A stretch of 64,000 nucleotides of DNA, from NCBI GenBank assembly GCA_944321565.1, contig CALULT010000004.1, forward strand, positions 1 to 64,000, written 5' to 3'. The number at the start of each line of letters is the position of its first letter. Position 1 is the stretch's first letter. The notes under the pieces are model-generated. The model had not been told where the DNA came from. It was given only the letters and a program-made list of their open reading frames with translations, and did no database searches. Positions 17,089-25,839 of this stretch are shown in pieces. The translations under genes were made by a program, and so were the position numbers. This DNA comes from an uncultured Paraprevotella sp. (lineage in GTDB: Bacteria; Bacteroidota; Bacteroidia; Bacteroidales; Bacteroidaceae).

Positions 17089-18162
17089 ATGAACCAACAA
17101 CCTTTTTTCAGCATCATCGTCCCTTGCTACAACGTAGAAAAATACCTTTCATACGCTATTGACAGTGTATTGAATCAGCCTTTTTCCAATTGGGAATTAG
17201 TTCTGATTAATGACGGTTCTACAGACGATACTAAAAACATCATAGAGGATTATACCCATAAAGATGCAAGGATAAAAGCCATACACAAACTAAACGGGGG
17301 TGTGAGTATCGCACGAAATGCGGGTTTAGATATTGCAACAGGGAAATGGATATTGTTCTTGGATTCGGATGATTGGTTTGAAAAGGATGCTTTTGAAAAA
17401 TTAAATGCTTTGATTGACCAATACCATGATGCAGACATTATCGGGTTTAATCACTTTTATAACAGTGAGAGGCGTGAATGGAAAAGAGAAAGCATAACTC
17501 CTAATCGGATAATCCGCACCGAAGATGAAATCAAATATTTCAAATTGGATACTTTATTTCCTTATTACGACCAAAGAACGAATGGCGTTTCAACAGGTGC
17601 CATCCGTGGTGCATGGGGAAAGGCTTTCAAAAGGGGACTGATAAAAAACAATCAGATTCAATTTGAAACCAATATCAAGATAGGAGAAGACGCCATATTT
17701 TGTTTAGATACCTTTAATGCCGCTAAAAAGATAGTATTATGCAATGAATATCTAATTCATTATAGAGTGTTCCAAGAATCTACAATGAATAAATATAACG
17801 CAGCTATACTCTATATAAATGAACAATCATTAAACGGCTATTATCAACGAATAGGAAGTTTTCTTGTGTCGGGAGATAGAGATTACAAAATTTGTTTCTG
17901 TGGAATGGCAGCAGAATGTCTTTTTCGTTCTTTCAGGTTGTATTTATTGCATCATGATTGTACTTTATCGTTTTCGGAAAAGAAACGCATCATCAGGGAA
18001 ATGCTACAATCACATTTGTTTCAAATTGCTTTTGATTGCAATTTGAACTATCTACCAAGGGGGAAAAAGGAACTGGTTTATTGTGCGAAACACGGCATGA
18101 TAAATCTGTTATTCGCATTTGCCTATATTTCCTGTGCTATGGTCAAAATCAGGAAAAGGTAG
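17089..18162 (+). CDS. Glycosyltransferase family 2 protein
   Basis: A 357-residue GT2 enzyme. FFSIIVPCYNVEKYLSYAID, LVLINDGSTDDTKN, NGGVSIARNAGLD and FLDSDDWFEKDAFE (the DxD metal site) are canonical. The start chosen is MNQQPFFSIIVPCYN, 25 bases after the previous stop; an upstream ATG would add 27 residues inside the preceding gene. It ends the first, AT-rich block of the locus. Confidence 0.88.
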   Translation: MNQQPFFSIIVPCYNVEKYLSYAIDSVLNQPFSNWELVLINDGSTDDTKNIIEDYTHKDARIKAIHKLNGGVSIARNAGLDIATGKWILFLDSDDWFEKDAFEKLNALIDQYHDADIIGFNHFYNSERREWKRESITPNRIIRTEDEIKYFKLDTLFPYYDQRTNGVSTGAIRGAWGKAFKRGLIKNNQIQFETNIKIGEDAIFCLDTFNAAKKIVLCNEYLIHYRVFQESTMNKYNAAILYINEQSLNGYYQRIGSFLVSGDRDYKICFCGMAAECLFRSFRLYLLHHDCTLSFSEKKRIIREMLQSHLFQIAFDCNLNYLPRGKKELVYCAKHGMINLLFAFAYISCAMVKIRKR

Positions 18163-18573
18163 TAAACAAGAATCGACGAGATTAATTGACATATCCATTT
18201 ATTTTTTACTGATGAAAAAGGAGAAAACCTCCGGCATATTTTACGAAACCAACAATTTACTCTATATTTTGCTCTATAAAAAATGCGCTTATGAAACTTC
18301 CATTATATTTATCCGCGTACAAACAATAAATGTATGGAGTCAGTCTGAGAAATCGGTTGCGGGAAACGATGCAATAGGCTTATGCAGCCGATGCATATAA
18401 CTTGCTTCTTTGTACGATTATAAATCGTACGGCGTTACGATTACTAATCGTACACGTGTACGATTTATAATCGTACAACTTAGTAGGCTATATGGTTTGC
18501 TTTTCCTAATTATAATACATGTCGATGCAACTGAATTTCCAGACTGATTTCTATTAACCATCAAAACATTTAT
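18163..18573. other. Intergenic region between the two polysaccharide gene blocks
   Basis: About 410 bases with no credible gene. The notable content is the triple palindrome at 18412-18476. It separates the first block from a second block that starts again with a pyruvyl transferase, so a separate promoter here is likely, but I see no clear TAnnTTTG element. Confidence 0.5.
18412..18476. repeat. Three tandem 19-bp palindromes with exact 23-bp period
   Basis: Three copies begin at 18412, 18435 and 18458. Each is nearly self-complementary: GTACGATT, three bases, AATCGTAC (copy 2 starts TTACGATT). Copies 1 and 3 are exact reverse complements of each other over 19 bases. The 23-base period places the sites roughly two helical turns apart. 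The array ends 98 bases upstream of the pyruvyl transferase gene. It looks like a cluster of operator sites for a dimeric regulator, or alternatively a set of RNA hairpins. Confidence 0.75.
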
Positions 18574-19779
18574 ATGCAAACCAAGAAGTTAGCACTCGTC
18601 ACCTGCTACTTCCAACCCAACTATGGCAGCCAGCTTCAGGCGTATGCCACACAGTTGCTCTTTGACAAGATGAACGTGCCGAACGAAACCATCTGCATAG
18701 ACGGGTTGAGAAGGGAAATCAATGCAGCCAAGTACAAGTATTTTTTAAGCCGGATATGGGACATCCATACGGTAAAGGACAAATATGCCACCGTGAAGAA
18801 AGTGTGGGCACTCAAAACGAAAGGGGAAGAACTGAAACGGAGCATGGCTATAAGGAATGCCATGTTTCAGGACTTTGCGCAAAGCAAGTTCCATCTGTCA
18901 AAAGCCTTTCCTTCGAAAACGGAACTGGGCAAAGAAGCACACGGTTATTCCGCATTCGTTGTAGGGAGCGACCAGTTATGGCTGCCTTCGAATATCGAAG
19001 CGGATTATTACACCTTGAATTTCGTTCCCGACGGAATACCTAAAATCGCCTTATCCACCAGCTTCGGCATATCGAAGCTGCCTAACCGGCAAGCGCATAA
19101 AGCGGCTGCATTTCTGAAACGGATAGACTTTTGTTCGGTACGCGAAAAGAGCGGACAGAAAATCATAAAGGACTTGACGGGCAGGGAAGTTCCCGTAGTT
19201 TGCGACCCTACCATCCTGTTTACAGCAGAAGAGTGGGCGGAAACGGTTCCCTCCGGACGGTTTATACAAGAGCCTTATCTGTTCTGCTATTTTTTAGGCA
19301 ACAATCCCGGACAACGTGAGTTCGTCAAGCGGTTTAAAGACGTTACGGGGTATAAAATCGTACAATTACAGCATTGCGATGAATACATCAGGAGTGATGT
19401 CGGTTTTCCTGATTATGCCCCTTACAATGTCGGTCCCGCCCAGTTTGTCCAATTAATCCGGGATGCGGAATATGTATTTACCGATTCATTCCACGCTTCG
19501 GTATTCTCCCTGCTTCACGGGAAACGCTTTTTTACATTCCGGCGGTATAACAACGACAGTATCGTTTCCACAAACGGCAGATTGTATTCGCTGTTGTCGT
19601 TGGTAGGGCAAGAAAACCGGTTATTAAAAGGCGATGAGGATGTACGGCAGTGTATGGCTCGTGGCATAGACTATGAGGTTGTACACAAAAAATTGGCTGA
19701 TTTAAGGGATTTTACCAAGCAATTCGTTGAAAACGCATTGACAAAATCAGGGATAGCTTATGATTCATATAGAAGATAA
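18574..19779 (+). CDS. Polysaccharide pyruvyl transferase family protein (second copy)
   Basis: A 401-residue PF04230 protein. Landmarks: LALVTCYFQPNYGSQLQAYA, VVGSDQLWLPS, IALSTSFGIS, CSVREKSGQ, VVCDPTILF and VFTDSFHASVFSLLHGKRF. It is more GC-rich than the copy at 11187 and clearly divergent from it, so it belongs to a separate cassette rather than a recent duplication. The following FrhB-like gene overlaps its end by 20 bases, reproducing the usual pairing. Confidence 0.87.
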   Translation: MQTKKLALVTCYFQPNYGSQLQAYATQLLFDKMNVPNETICIDGLRREINAAKYKYFLSRIWDIHTVKDKYATVKKVWALKTKGEELKRSMAIRNAMFQDFAQSKFHLSKAFPSKTELGKEAHGYSAFVVGSDQLWLPSNIEADYYTLNFVPDGIPKIALSTSFGISKLPNRQAHKAAAFLKRIDFCSVREKSGQKIIKDLTGREVPVVCDPTILFTAEEWAETVPSGRFIQEPYLFCYFLGNNPGQREFVKRFKDVTGYKIVQLQHCDEYIRSDVGFPDYAPYNVGPAQFVQLIRDAEYVFTDSFHASVFSLLHGKRFFTFRRYNNDSIVSTNGRLYSLLSLVGQENRLLKGDEDVRQCMARGIDYEVVHKKLADLRDFTKQFVENALTKSGIAYDSYRR

Positions 19780-20966
19780 GAAAGAGTGTTGCGGATGCTG
19801 GACATGCTACAATGTTTGTCCGAAACATTGCATCGGCATGAAAGAAGACGAAGAAGGAATCCGTTATCCAGTGGTGGATGCATCGTTGTGTATAGTATGA
19901 AAAGGCATGTCCGGTCATCCATGCCGATAAGACAGATACCCCTCATGCGCAACAAGGCTTCTTAGCGCAGCATAAAGATGAGGATATCAGAAAAGAAAGC
20001 ACATCGGGCGGGGCTTTTACCGCCATCGCTTCATGGATTATCCGGCAAGGGGGCATCGTGTATGGCGCAGGATACCGGAAAGGCACTTTCATCGTGGAGC
20101 ATCAAGGGGTGGAAACGGAAAAAGACTTATCGGTTTTCCGCAACAGCAAGTATGTGCAGAGCAATATCGGGAATACATTCAAAGAAGCATTAGGACACTT
20201 GAAGGCGGGACGCTGGGTCTGCTTCAGCGGTACGCCTTGCCAGATAGAAGGATTCCGGAGTTTTCTGCGCGGGCGTGAATATGAAAAGTTAGTATGCGTG
20301 GACTTGGTATGCCGTGGCATACCAAGTCCACGCATACTAACCCGCTATATTGAGGCTCAACAGACCCTTATCGGCGGAGAGTTTACCAACGTGCTTTTCC
20401 GTGACAAGCACTACGGCTATCATTACAGTTCATTTTCTATATATAATAAGGAGAGAGGCAAAGACTACCATAAGGGCGTAGACAGCAATGCTTATCTGCG
20501 TGCATTCTTCAACAACCTGAGCGACCGTCCTTCCTGCTACGATTGCCGTTTCAAGAAACGGTACCGCAAGAGTGACTTGACGCTATGGGACTGTTTCCCG
20601 ATAGAGAAATTTACCAAGCAAATGGACGGGAAGGGGACGACACGCGTGTTGGTACAATCTCAAAAAGGGAAAATGATAATGGATGCCATCGGAAATGAAT
20701 TGCGAACAGTACGTGTAGAGACGGATAAATTAGTAAGCGATGTAAGGGAAATGTTCCATTCGGTACCGATGAATCCGCAAAGGGAACAGTTTTTCAAGGA
20801 TTGCAACGCCATGTCCCCGGTAGATTTCTTCCGTAAATGGTTTCCGATAACATGGAAAGTCCGCCTGAATGCCTTCATCCGCCTCACTTGTCATAGGCTG
20901 GGCATCTATACATTTGCCAAACGGATGTTTATGCTGGTATATACACGGAAAGATGACAGGAAATGA
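19760..20966 (+). pseudogene. FrhB-like iron-sulfur protein, broken by a small deletion/frameshift
   Basis: The first frame encodes 46 residues with one 4Fe-4S motif (CCGCWTCYNVCPKHC) and stops at 19900. The rest continues in another frame from 19899 (EKACPVIHADKTDT), then ESTSGGAFTAIA, SGTPCQIEGF, CVDLVCRGIPSPR and LTLWDC. Compared with the intact copy at 8697, about 11 bases are missing at 19895, removing the middle of the second cluster motif (the CGLC part) and shifting frame. A shorter product from the ATG at 20058 would lack both clusters. The gene is probably non-functional unless the deletion is an assembly error. Confidence 0.8.
20288..20341. repeat. 54-bp near-perfect palindrome inside the FrhB-like gene
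   Basis: Bases 20288-20313 and 20316-20341 are perfect reverse complements (26 of 26) around a two-base centre GT. The encoded residues (CVDLVCRGIPSPR and neighbours) match the conserved family sequence, so the palindrome lies within genuine coding sequence and is not an insertion. Confidence 0.9.
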
Positions 20967-21036
20967 GAGCTATATTCTTGTCGTTCTCGAAATAAATCCG
21001 TTACTTTGTATTGTGACATTATAAAAAAGGATGGTT

Positions 21037-21924
21037 ATGGAAGACTTATCAAATAAATATATCCGTTTTGACTGGGCTATGAAACGGTTGCTCCGTGACA
21101 AGGCTAATTTTGGTGTGTTAGAAGGTTTCCTGACGACATTGCTTAATGAAGAGATAAAAATTAATAAGCTATTGGAAAGCGAAAGCAATCAGGAAGATGA
21201 ATTCGACAAGCAGAACCGTGTGGACTTATTGGCGGAAAATGATAAAGGCGAATTGTTTCTTATTGAAGTACAGAACAATTCGGAATATGCTTATTTCCAG
21301 CGTATGCTGTTCGGCACATCTAAATTAGTCACCGAATATATTAACCGGGGTACAGGATACGGACTTATCCGAAAGATATATAGTATCAACATCGTTTATT
21401 TCAATTTAGGCAATGGTACGGATGTGGTGTATCATGGCAAGACGGAATTCCGCGGTATACATAACGGGGAACTGTTGAACTTGTCTCCATTCCAAAAGCA
21501 AAAGTTCAATGTGGATGCGGTAAGTGACCTTTATCCGGAGTATTATATCCTGAAGGTGAACGATTTCAACAAATGGTCGAAGGTGCCGTTGGAACAATGG
21601 ATTTATTTTCTGAACACTGGCAATATTCCCGCAGACGCAACGGCTCCCGGCTTGGGTGAAGCGCGGGAGAAACTGCAGTTGGTACGCATGAGCAAGGCTG
21701 AACTTAACGCTTATTACCATCATTTGGATAATGTAGTGATTTTGCGTGACAATATCGTTACAGCACGAGGTGAAGGACGCTTGGAAGGGCGTGCTGAAGG
21801 AATAAATATCGGTACAGAACAGACAAAAACAGATATTGCTAAGCAAATGAAACGGGACGGAGTGCCTGTACCCACTATCATAAAATATACCGGATTGACA
21901 GAAGAAGAAATCGGCAAATTGTAA
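21037..21924 (+). CDS. Rpn-family PD-(D/E)XK nuclease (recombination-promoting nuclease/putative transposase)
   Basis: A 295-residue protein of the PDDEXK_2/Rpn group (PF12784). The N-terminus YIRFDWAMKRLLRDKANFGV and the nuclease core RVDLLAENDKGELFLIEVQN (D...ExQ) are typical, and the end has the usual LTEEEIGKL tail after a charged GRLEGRAEG segment. The ATG at 21037 has AAAAAAGG at good spacing; one at 21031 is too close to it. Rpn proteins were described in E. coli as DNA endonucleases that raise RecA-independent recombination. Here the gene interrupts a glycan locus. Confidence 0.85.
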   Translation: MEDLSNKYIRFDWAMKRLLRDKANFGVLEGFLTTLLNEEIKINKLLESESNQEDEFDKQNRVDLLAENDKGELFLIEVQNNSEYAYFQRMLFGTSKLVTEYINRGTGYGLIRKIYSINIVYFNLGNGTDVVYHGKTEFRGIHNGELLNLSPFQKQKFNVDAVSDLYPEYYILKVNDFNKWSKVPLEQWIYFLNTGNIPADATAPGLGEAREKLQLVRMSKAELNAYYHHLDNVVILRDNIVTARGEGRLEGRAEGINIGTEQTKTDIAKQMKRDGVPVPTIIKYTGLTEEEIGKL

Positions 21925-22047
21925 GAGGCGCTGCATTTATTCACATTAGTTCTTTGCCATTCTCGAAATAAAGAAGCTTTTACGCATCTATATCCGTAAG
22001 CCCATGAAACTATATGCATCGGCTTACGGAGAGATAATTTATCAGAA

Positions 22048-23241
22048 TCAATACAGCATCCCGAACAGCCAAAGGGGGATTTTATTTCCATAACCTATCT
22101 CGATTTCATCGGCTGCAACATAACTATCGGTTACGTTACGGATTTGGGCAAATCCTTTCCCTTTGCCTCCTATCTCGAACAAGTAGGTGTGGTTGACAAG
22201 GAAATCTCCCTGTTGCGGATAGTGCAACTGATGGGCTTGGCTTACCATGCTGGCAAAAAAAGTTTCGCGCACTGTGCCGATATCATTCCTGTCGGATAAT
22301 GCCGTCATGAGATTCGGGTTATCGAATAAGAGTTTTTCCGGTTTAGCCAAAGATTTCAGTCCTTTTGCATTGGAAAACAATTGGCGGATAAGCGCAGAAC
22401 GCTCTAAAAGAGCAAGCAAACGTATCAGTTGGTTACGGGTTGTGCCGATGGTAGAACATAACGTAGTAATATTCAAGGTAAAGGGCACCATTTCGGCTAA
22501 CAGCATAATCAAACGCTTGGTCTTCATGACAGTTTCATATTCTATTTGTTCGGTAGCCGGAATATCGTTTTCTATGATTGTAGTTATAACTTGACGCAAC
22601 CTTTCATAAAAGCTGTCGCCTTCACTTTCCTTGTAAAACGGATAATACCCACGGGAAAGGAACTTTTCAAAATAAGGCAGGATTTTTATTTTTCCGGTAA
22701 TGCTTGACGCATAGCGGACATGATTCTTTAATATATCTGCCAAGGGTAAGGAAGGCAAATCAATTACGCCTTCAAATTTAAGATATTCACGGAAGGAAAG
22801 CCCGCGCATCTCATACATCCTGCACCGTCGTGATAAATCGGCTACAGAATTATCAAGCTCCAGCAAAGACGAACCGGTAAAGACAACATGAAAATCAGGA
22901 TAGCTGTCATAAATGTTTTTCAGTTCGCGTATCCAATTAGGATAACGATGCACTTCATCCAAAAACAAATGTGTGCCTCCATGCGTATAATGGTATTCGG
23001 CAAGCTCAATGATGGTATGTTGCGTAAACCAAAGCTGGTCTAAAGAAACATATAGGGCTTGACTTCGGTCTGGGAAAGCATGACGTATGTGTTGCAATAT
23101 CATCGTAGTCTTTCCTACACCACGTGCTCCTTTGATGCCGATAAGGCGTTCATTCCAATCTATCCTATCATATAGGTATCTTTGATTGGCATAGTTTATA
23201 CGCTCTACAAGCCTGTTGTACGTCTGAAATAGTGTCTGCAT
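22048..23241 (-). CDS. AAA_14-family ATPase
   Basis: A 397-residue ATPase of the AAA_14/DUF4143 type. Walker A is GARGVGKTTMI near residue 38 and Walker B is HLFLDEVHRYP near residue 90, followed by VVFTGSSLLEL (sensor) and the C-terminal DUF4143-like region with LFEIGGKGKGFAQI. It is the only intact minus-strand gene within the polysaccharide locus. The chosen start MQTLFQTYNRLVERI omits 24 upstream residues encoded by a repetitive AAAG-rich stretch. The function of the family is not established; it is a frequent mobile passenger gene in Bacteroidales. Confidence 0.82.
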   Translation of the reverse strand: MQTLFQTYNRLVERINYANQRYLYDRIDWNERLIGIKGARGVGKTTMILQHIRHAFPDRSQALYVSLDQLWFTQHTIIELAEYHYTHGGTHLFLDEVHRYPNWIRELKNIYDSYPDFHVVFTGSSLLELDNSVADLSRRCRMYEMRGLSFREYLKFEGVIDLPSLPLADILKNHVRYASSITGKIKILPYFEKFLSRGYYPFYKESEGDSFYERLRQVITTIIENDIPATEQIEYETVMKTKRLIMLLAEMVPFTLNITTLCSTIGTTRNQLIRLLALLERSALIRQLFSNAKGLKSLAKPEKLLFDNPNLMTALSDRNDIGTVRETFFASMVSQAHQLHYPQQGDFLVNHTYLFEIGGKGKGFAQIRNVTDSYVAADEIEIGYGNKIPLWLFGMLY

Positions 23242-23294
23242 ATTATAATTTATATAGGTATTCTTCTTATGCGAAGGTAGCATATTTTTCTTTT

Positions 23295-23357
23295 GAAAGA
23301 AAGAAAACCGCAAAAATCTTTCTTTGAAAAGAAAGAAAACCGCGAAAATCTTTCTTT
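23295..23357. repeat. Two tandem 31-32 bp repeats rich in AAAGAAAG/CTTTCTTT
   Basis: Two near-identical units (23295-23325 and 23326-23357) contain GAAAGAAAACCGC, then AAATCTTTCTTT. The ends of neighbouring units can pair (TCTTTCTTT with AGAAAGAAA). They lie directly upstream of the minus-strand ATPase gene and between it and the plus-strand glycosyltransferase, so they could be regulatory for either. Confidence 0.7.
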
Positions 23358-23437
23358 CTAAAGAAAAATTTCCATGCAGGCATCTTTTCTGATGATTGAA
23401 CTTATTCTATAATTCACCTATTAATCATTTACATTTT

Positions 23438-24623
23438 ATGGATCAGAAAATTACTGTCCTGCACATCGCCGAATGTGCGGGAGGGGTGGAACGTTATATC
23501 CAAATGTTATTGCCGCGTTTGGAGAAAAAAGGCTTTTGCCAGTTCTTCATTTGCTCTTACAACTATAATAAAACAAATTATCAAGGGATGGTAGATGGAG
23601 TGAAACAAATGGACTTGAAGCAGACGTTTTCGCCTTTACAGGTTCTCCGGAAAGTCCTTTCTATCCGGAAATACATCAAAAAACTCTGTCCGGATATCGT
23701 GTATTGTCATAGCAGTTTTGCCGGCGGATTAGGACGTCTTGCCGCTTGGGGACTTCCTTGCAAGATTGTTTATAACCCGCATGGATGGGCATTTAATATC
23801 AGATAAACTTATGAAACTGAAAAGTCTTGTTTACTTGTTAATGGAAAAATGCCTTTCGCCATTGACGGACAAAATCGTTTGCATATCGGAAGCGGAAAAG
23901 GAATCGGCGGAGAGGGAGCACATCACCAAAAAGGATAAATTGGAACTGATACCTAACGGCATAGATGTTTCCGCTGTCAAGAATGCCATACCCAAACAGA
24001 GAAGTGAGTTGGGCATATCGGAAAATGCATTCGTAGTAGGCATGATAGGCAGGCTGTCTCCTCAGAAAGCACCCGATGTGTTTATCCGCTCGGCAAAACT
24101 GATTCATGACTCGATTCCGGATTCCGCCTTTATCATGGTAGGCGATGGAGAAGAACGGGAAGCCGTAGAAACTTTTGCGAGAGAAAACGGCTTAAACCTG
24201 TATGTGACCGGCTGGACGGACACACCTTATTCTTATTTGAAGGCTTTCGATGTAGCCTTGTTGCTATCCCGCTGGGAAGGTTTCGGGCTTGCCATTGTGG
24301 AATATATGGCAGCCGAAAAGAACGTAGTGGCATCAAACGTAGATGCAATCCCGACACTGATTGACGATGGAACAGACGGGTTATTGGCAGAAGTGGATAA
24401 TCCGGAAGACATAAAAGAAAAAGTGCTTTGGCTATACAAGCATCCTGAAGAAGCAAAAATCATGAAAAAGAAAGCGTTGGAGAAAGTGATTAAAAACTAT
24501 GACATAAGTCGTGTAGTAGAACAACACGCAGACTTATTTGTTAAGATTTGTAAACCGGGGGGGGTAAAATATAAGATTCAACTTACTCTTGCTGCCCTTA
24601 ATGGAGAAAGGAGGGCGGCATGA
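23438..24623 (+). pseudogene. Glycosyltransferase, GT4-like, frameshifted
   Basis: The first frame (from 23438, MDQKITVLHIAECAGGVERY) runs to HGWAFNIR and a stop at 23806. The rest continues in another frame as SDKLMKLKSLVYLLMEKCLS, then LIPNGIDVSAV, GMIGRLSPQKAPDVFI, VGDGEERE and LLSRWEGFGLAIVEYMAAEK, ending at 24623. Joined, they give a normal GT4 enzyme of about 395 residues. A single-base deletion (or two-base insertion) near 23800-23807 explains the break. The next glycosyltransferase overlaps its end by four bases. It may be a true pseudogene or a sequence error. Confidence 0.82.
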
Positions 24624-25714
24624 AAGTGCTTCACGTAGGGCAAATGATAGGCGGACTCGGTGTTTATATCCGAAATACCGTGACTTATATCAGTGATGAA
24701 TTCGAATTTGTCATCGTTCATGGAGAAACGGACAATAGTAAACCGATAGCGAAGAACGGAAAGGAAGTAAAAGAATATACTATCAGCCTTTACCGGGATT
24801 TAAACCCTTTGAAAGACTTAAAAGGGCTTATCCAAGTCGTCCGAATCATACAAAAGGAAAAACCCGACATCATTCATTGCCATAGCGCAAAAGGAGGTTT
24901 TATCGGAAGGATGGCTGGCTTTCTGACCCGAACCAAAACATTTTATACCCCTCATGCCTTTTCTTTTTTATCCACTCAGAATAAAATAAAAAAGAGAATC
25001 TATCTCTTTTTAGAAAGAATGGCAAGGCTGGATTCTTTTTTGCTCGCTTGTTCTGAATCTGAAAAAGAATTGGGGATGGAACAGGTGCATTATAAAGAGA
25101 AAAGGGCATACGTTTGGAGCAATTCTGTTCCGGATGCGCAAACCGTACCGCCGTCAGGCCTAAAGGAAACATCCCCTTATATCTGTTATATCGGCAGACC
25201 GTCATACCAGAAAAATCCGTTCTTCTTGGTGAATGTCATTCGTGAAGTGCATAAAGCTTACCCCGATATACGGTTCTATATCTTAGGCGTAGGGTATTAT
25301 TCGCCTGATTTGGAACAGATGAAGCGGATGATAACTCAATACCAATTGGAAAATACCATTGAATTATTCCCTTGGTTAAGCCATGACGAAACCATGGGGT
25401 ATGTAAAAAACGCCTTGTTCTATCTGACTACATCCCGATACGAAGGACTTCCGTTAGCGGTGATAGAAGCAATGTCTTTAGGAAAATGCATCGTCGCTTC
25501 GGATGTTTTGGGGAATAAAGATTGCGTGAAGGACGGATATAACGGTTATCTGCTTCCTCTGCAAGAAAACCTGTTCGCCAAGAAAATCATCGAACTTATC
25601 GAACATCCTGATTTGACGGAAACTTTCGGAAAGAATTCCCGCTTGCTTTTCGAAAAGGATTTCCTGATACAAAACCGGATTCCGTATTTAGAAGCCATTT
25701 ATAAAACACGATAG
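24620..25714 (+). CDS. Glycosyltransferase, GT4-like
   Basis: A 364-residue GT-B enzyme. Landmarks are KVLHVGQMIGGLGVYIRNTV, DIIHCHSAKGGFIGRMAG, YTPHAFSFL, YIGRPSYQKNPFFLVNVI, LTTSRYEGLPLAVIEAMSLG and ASDVLGNKDCV. It overlaps the preceding frameshifted glycosyltransferase (ATGA) and resembles it in plan, so the two probably acted in sequence on the same glycan. Confidence 0.88.
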   Translation: MKVLHVGQMIGGLGVYIRNTVTYISDEFEFVIVHGETDNSKPIAKNGKEVKEYTISLYRDLNPLKDLKGLIQVVRIIQKEKPDIIHCHSAKGGFIGRMAGFLTRTKTFYTPHAFSFLSTQNKIKKRIYLFLERMARLDSFLLACSESEKELGMEQVHYKEKRAYVWSNSVPDAQTVPPSGLKETSPYICYIGRPSYQKNPFFLVNVIREVHKAYPDIRFYILGVGYYSPDLEQMKRMITQYQLENTIELFPWLSHDETMGYVKNALFYLTTSRYEGLPLAVIEAMSLGKCIVASDVLGNKDCVKDGYNGYLLPLQENLFAKKIIELIEHPDLTETFGKNSRLLFEKDFLIQNRIPYLEAIYKTR

Positions 25715-25779
25715 AGCCATTGCCGGCTGGTTTAAGGATAATGACGGGCGGTGGAATAAACAAATTGAGCGCTTACAAA

Positions 25780-25811
25780 TTTGTGATTTTCACTAAATTA
25801 ATTTATCTTTG
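25780..25811 (+). promoter_or_regulatory. Bacteroides-type promoter of the second Rpn-like gene
   Basis: TTTG at 25780-25783, 20 bases, then TATCTTTG at 25804-25811. The expected start of transcription is around 25818, which argues against the ATG at 25816 and for the ATG at 25840 as translation start. Confidence 0.75.
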
Positions 25812-25839
25812 GAACATGAAAAGAAACACCTATAAATAT

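Noticed and set aside
18119..18400. 93-residue plus-strand frame after the GT2 gene
   Set aside because: Overlaps the end of the glycosyltransferase in another frame; no motif and poor composition.
18412..18476. CRISPR array or integron attachment site
   Set aside because: Units are self-complementary with four-base gaps between them, no spacers, no cas or integron integrase genes.
20288..20341. Terminator inside the FrhB-like gene
   Set aside because: No T tract follows and the sequence encodes conserved residues; treated as an unusual palindrome instead.
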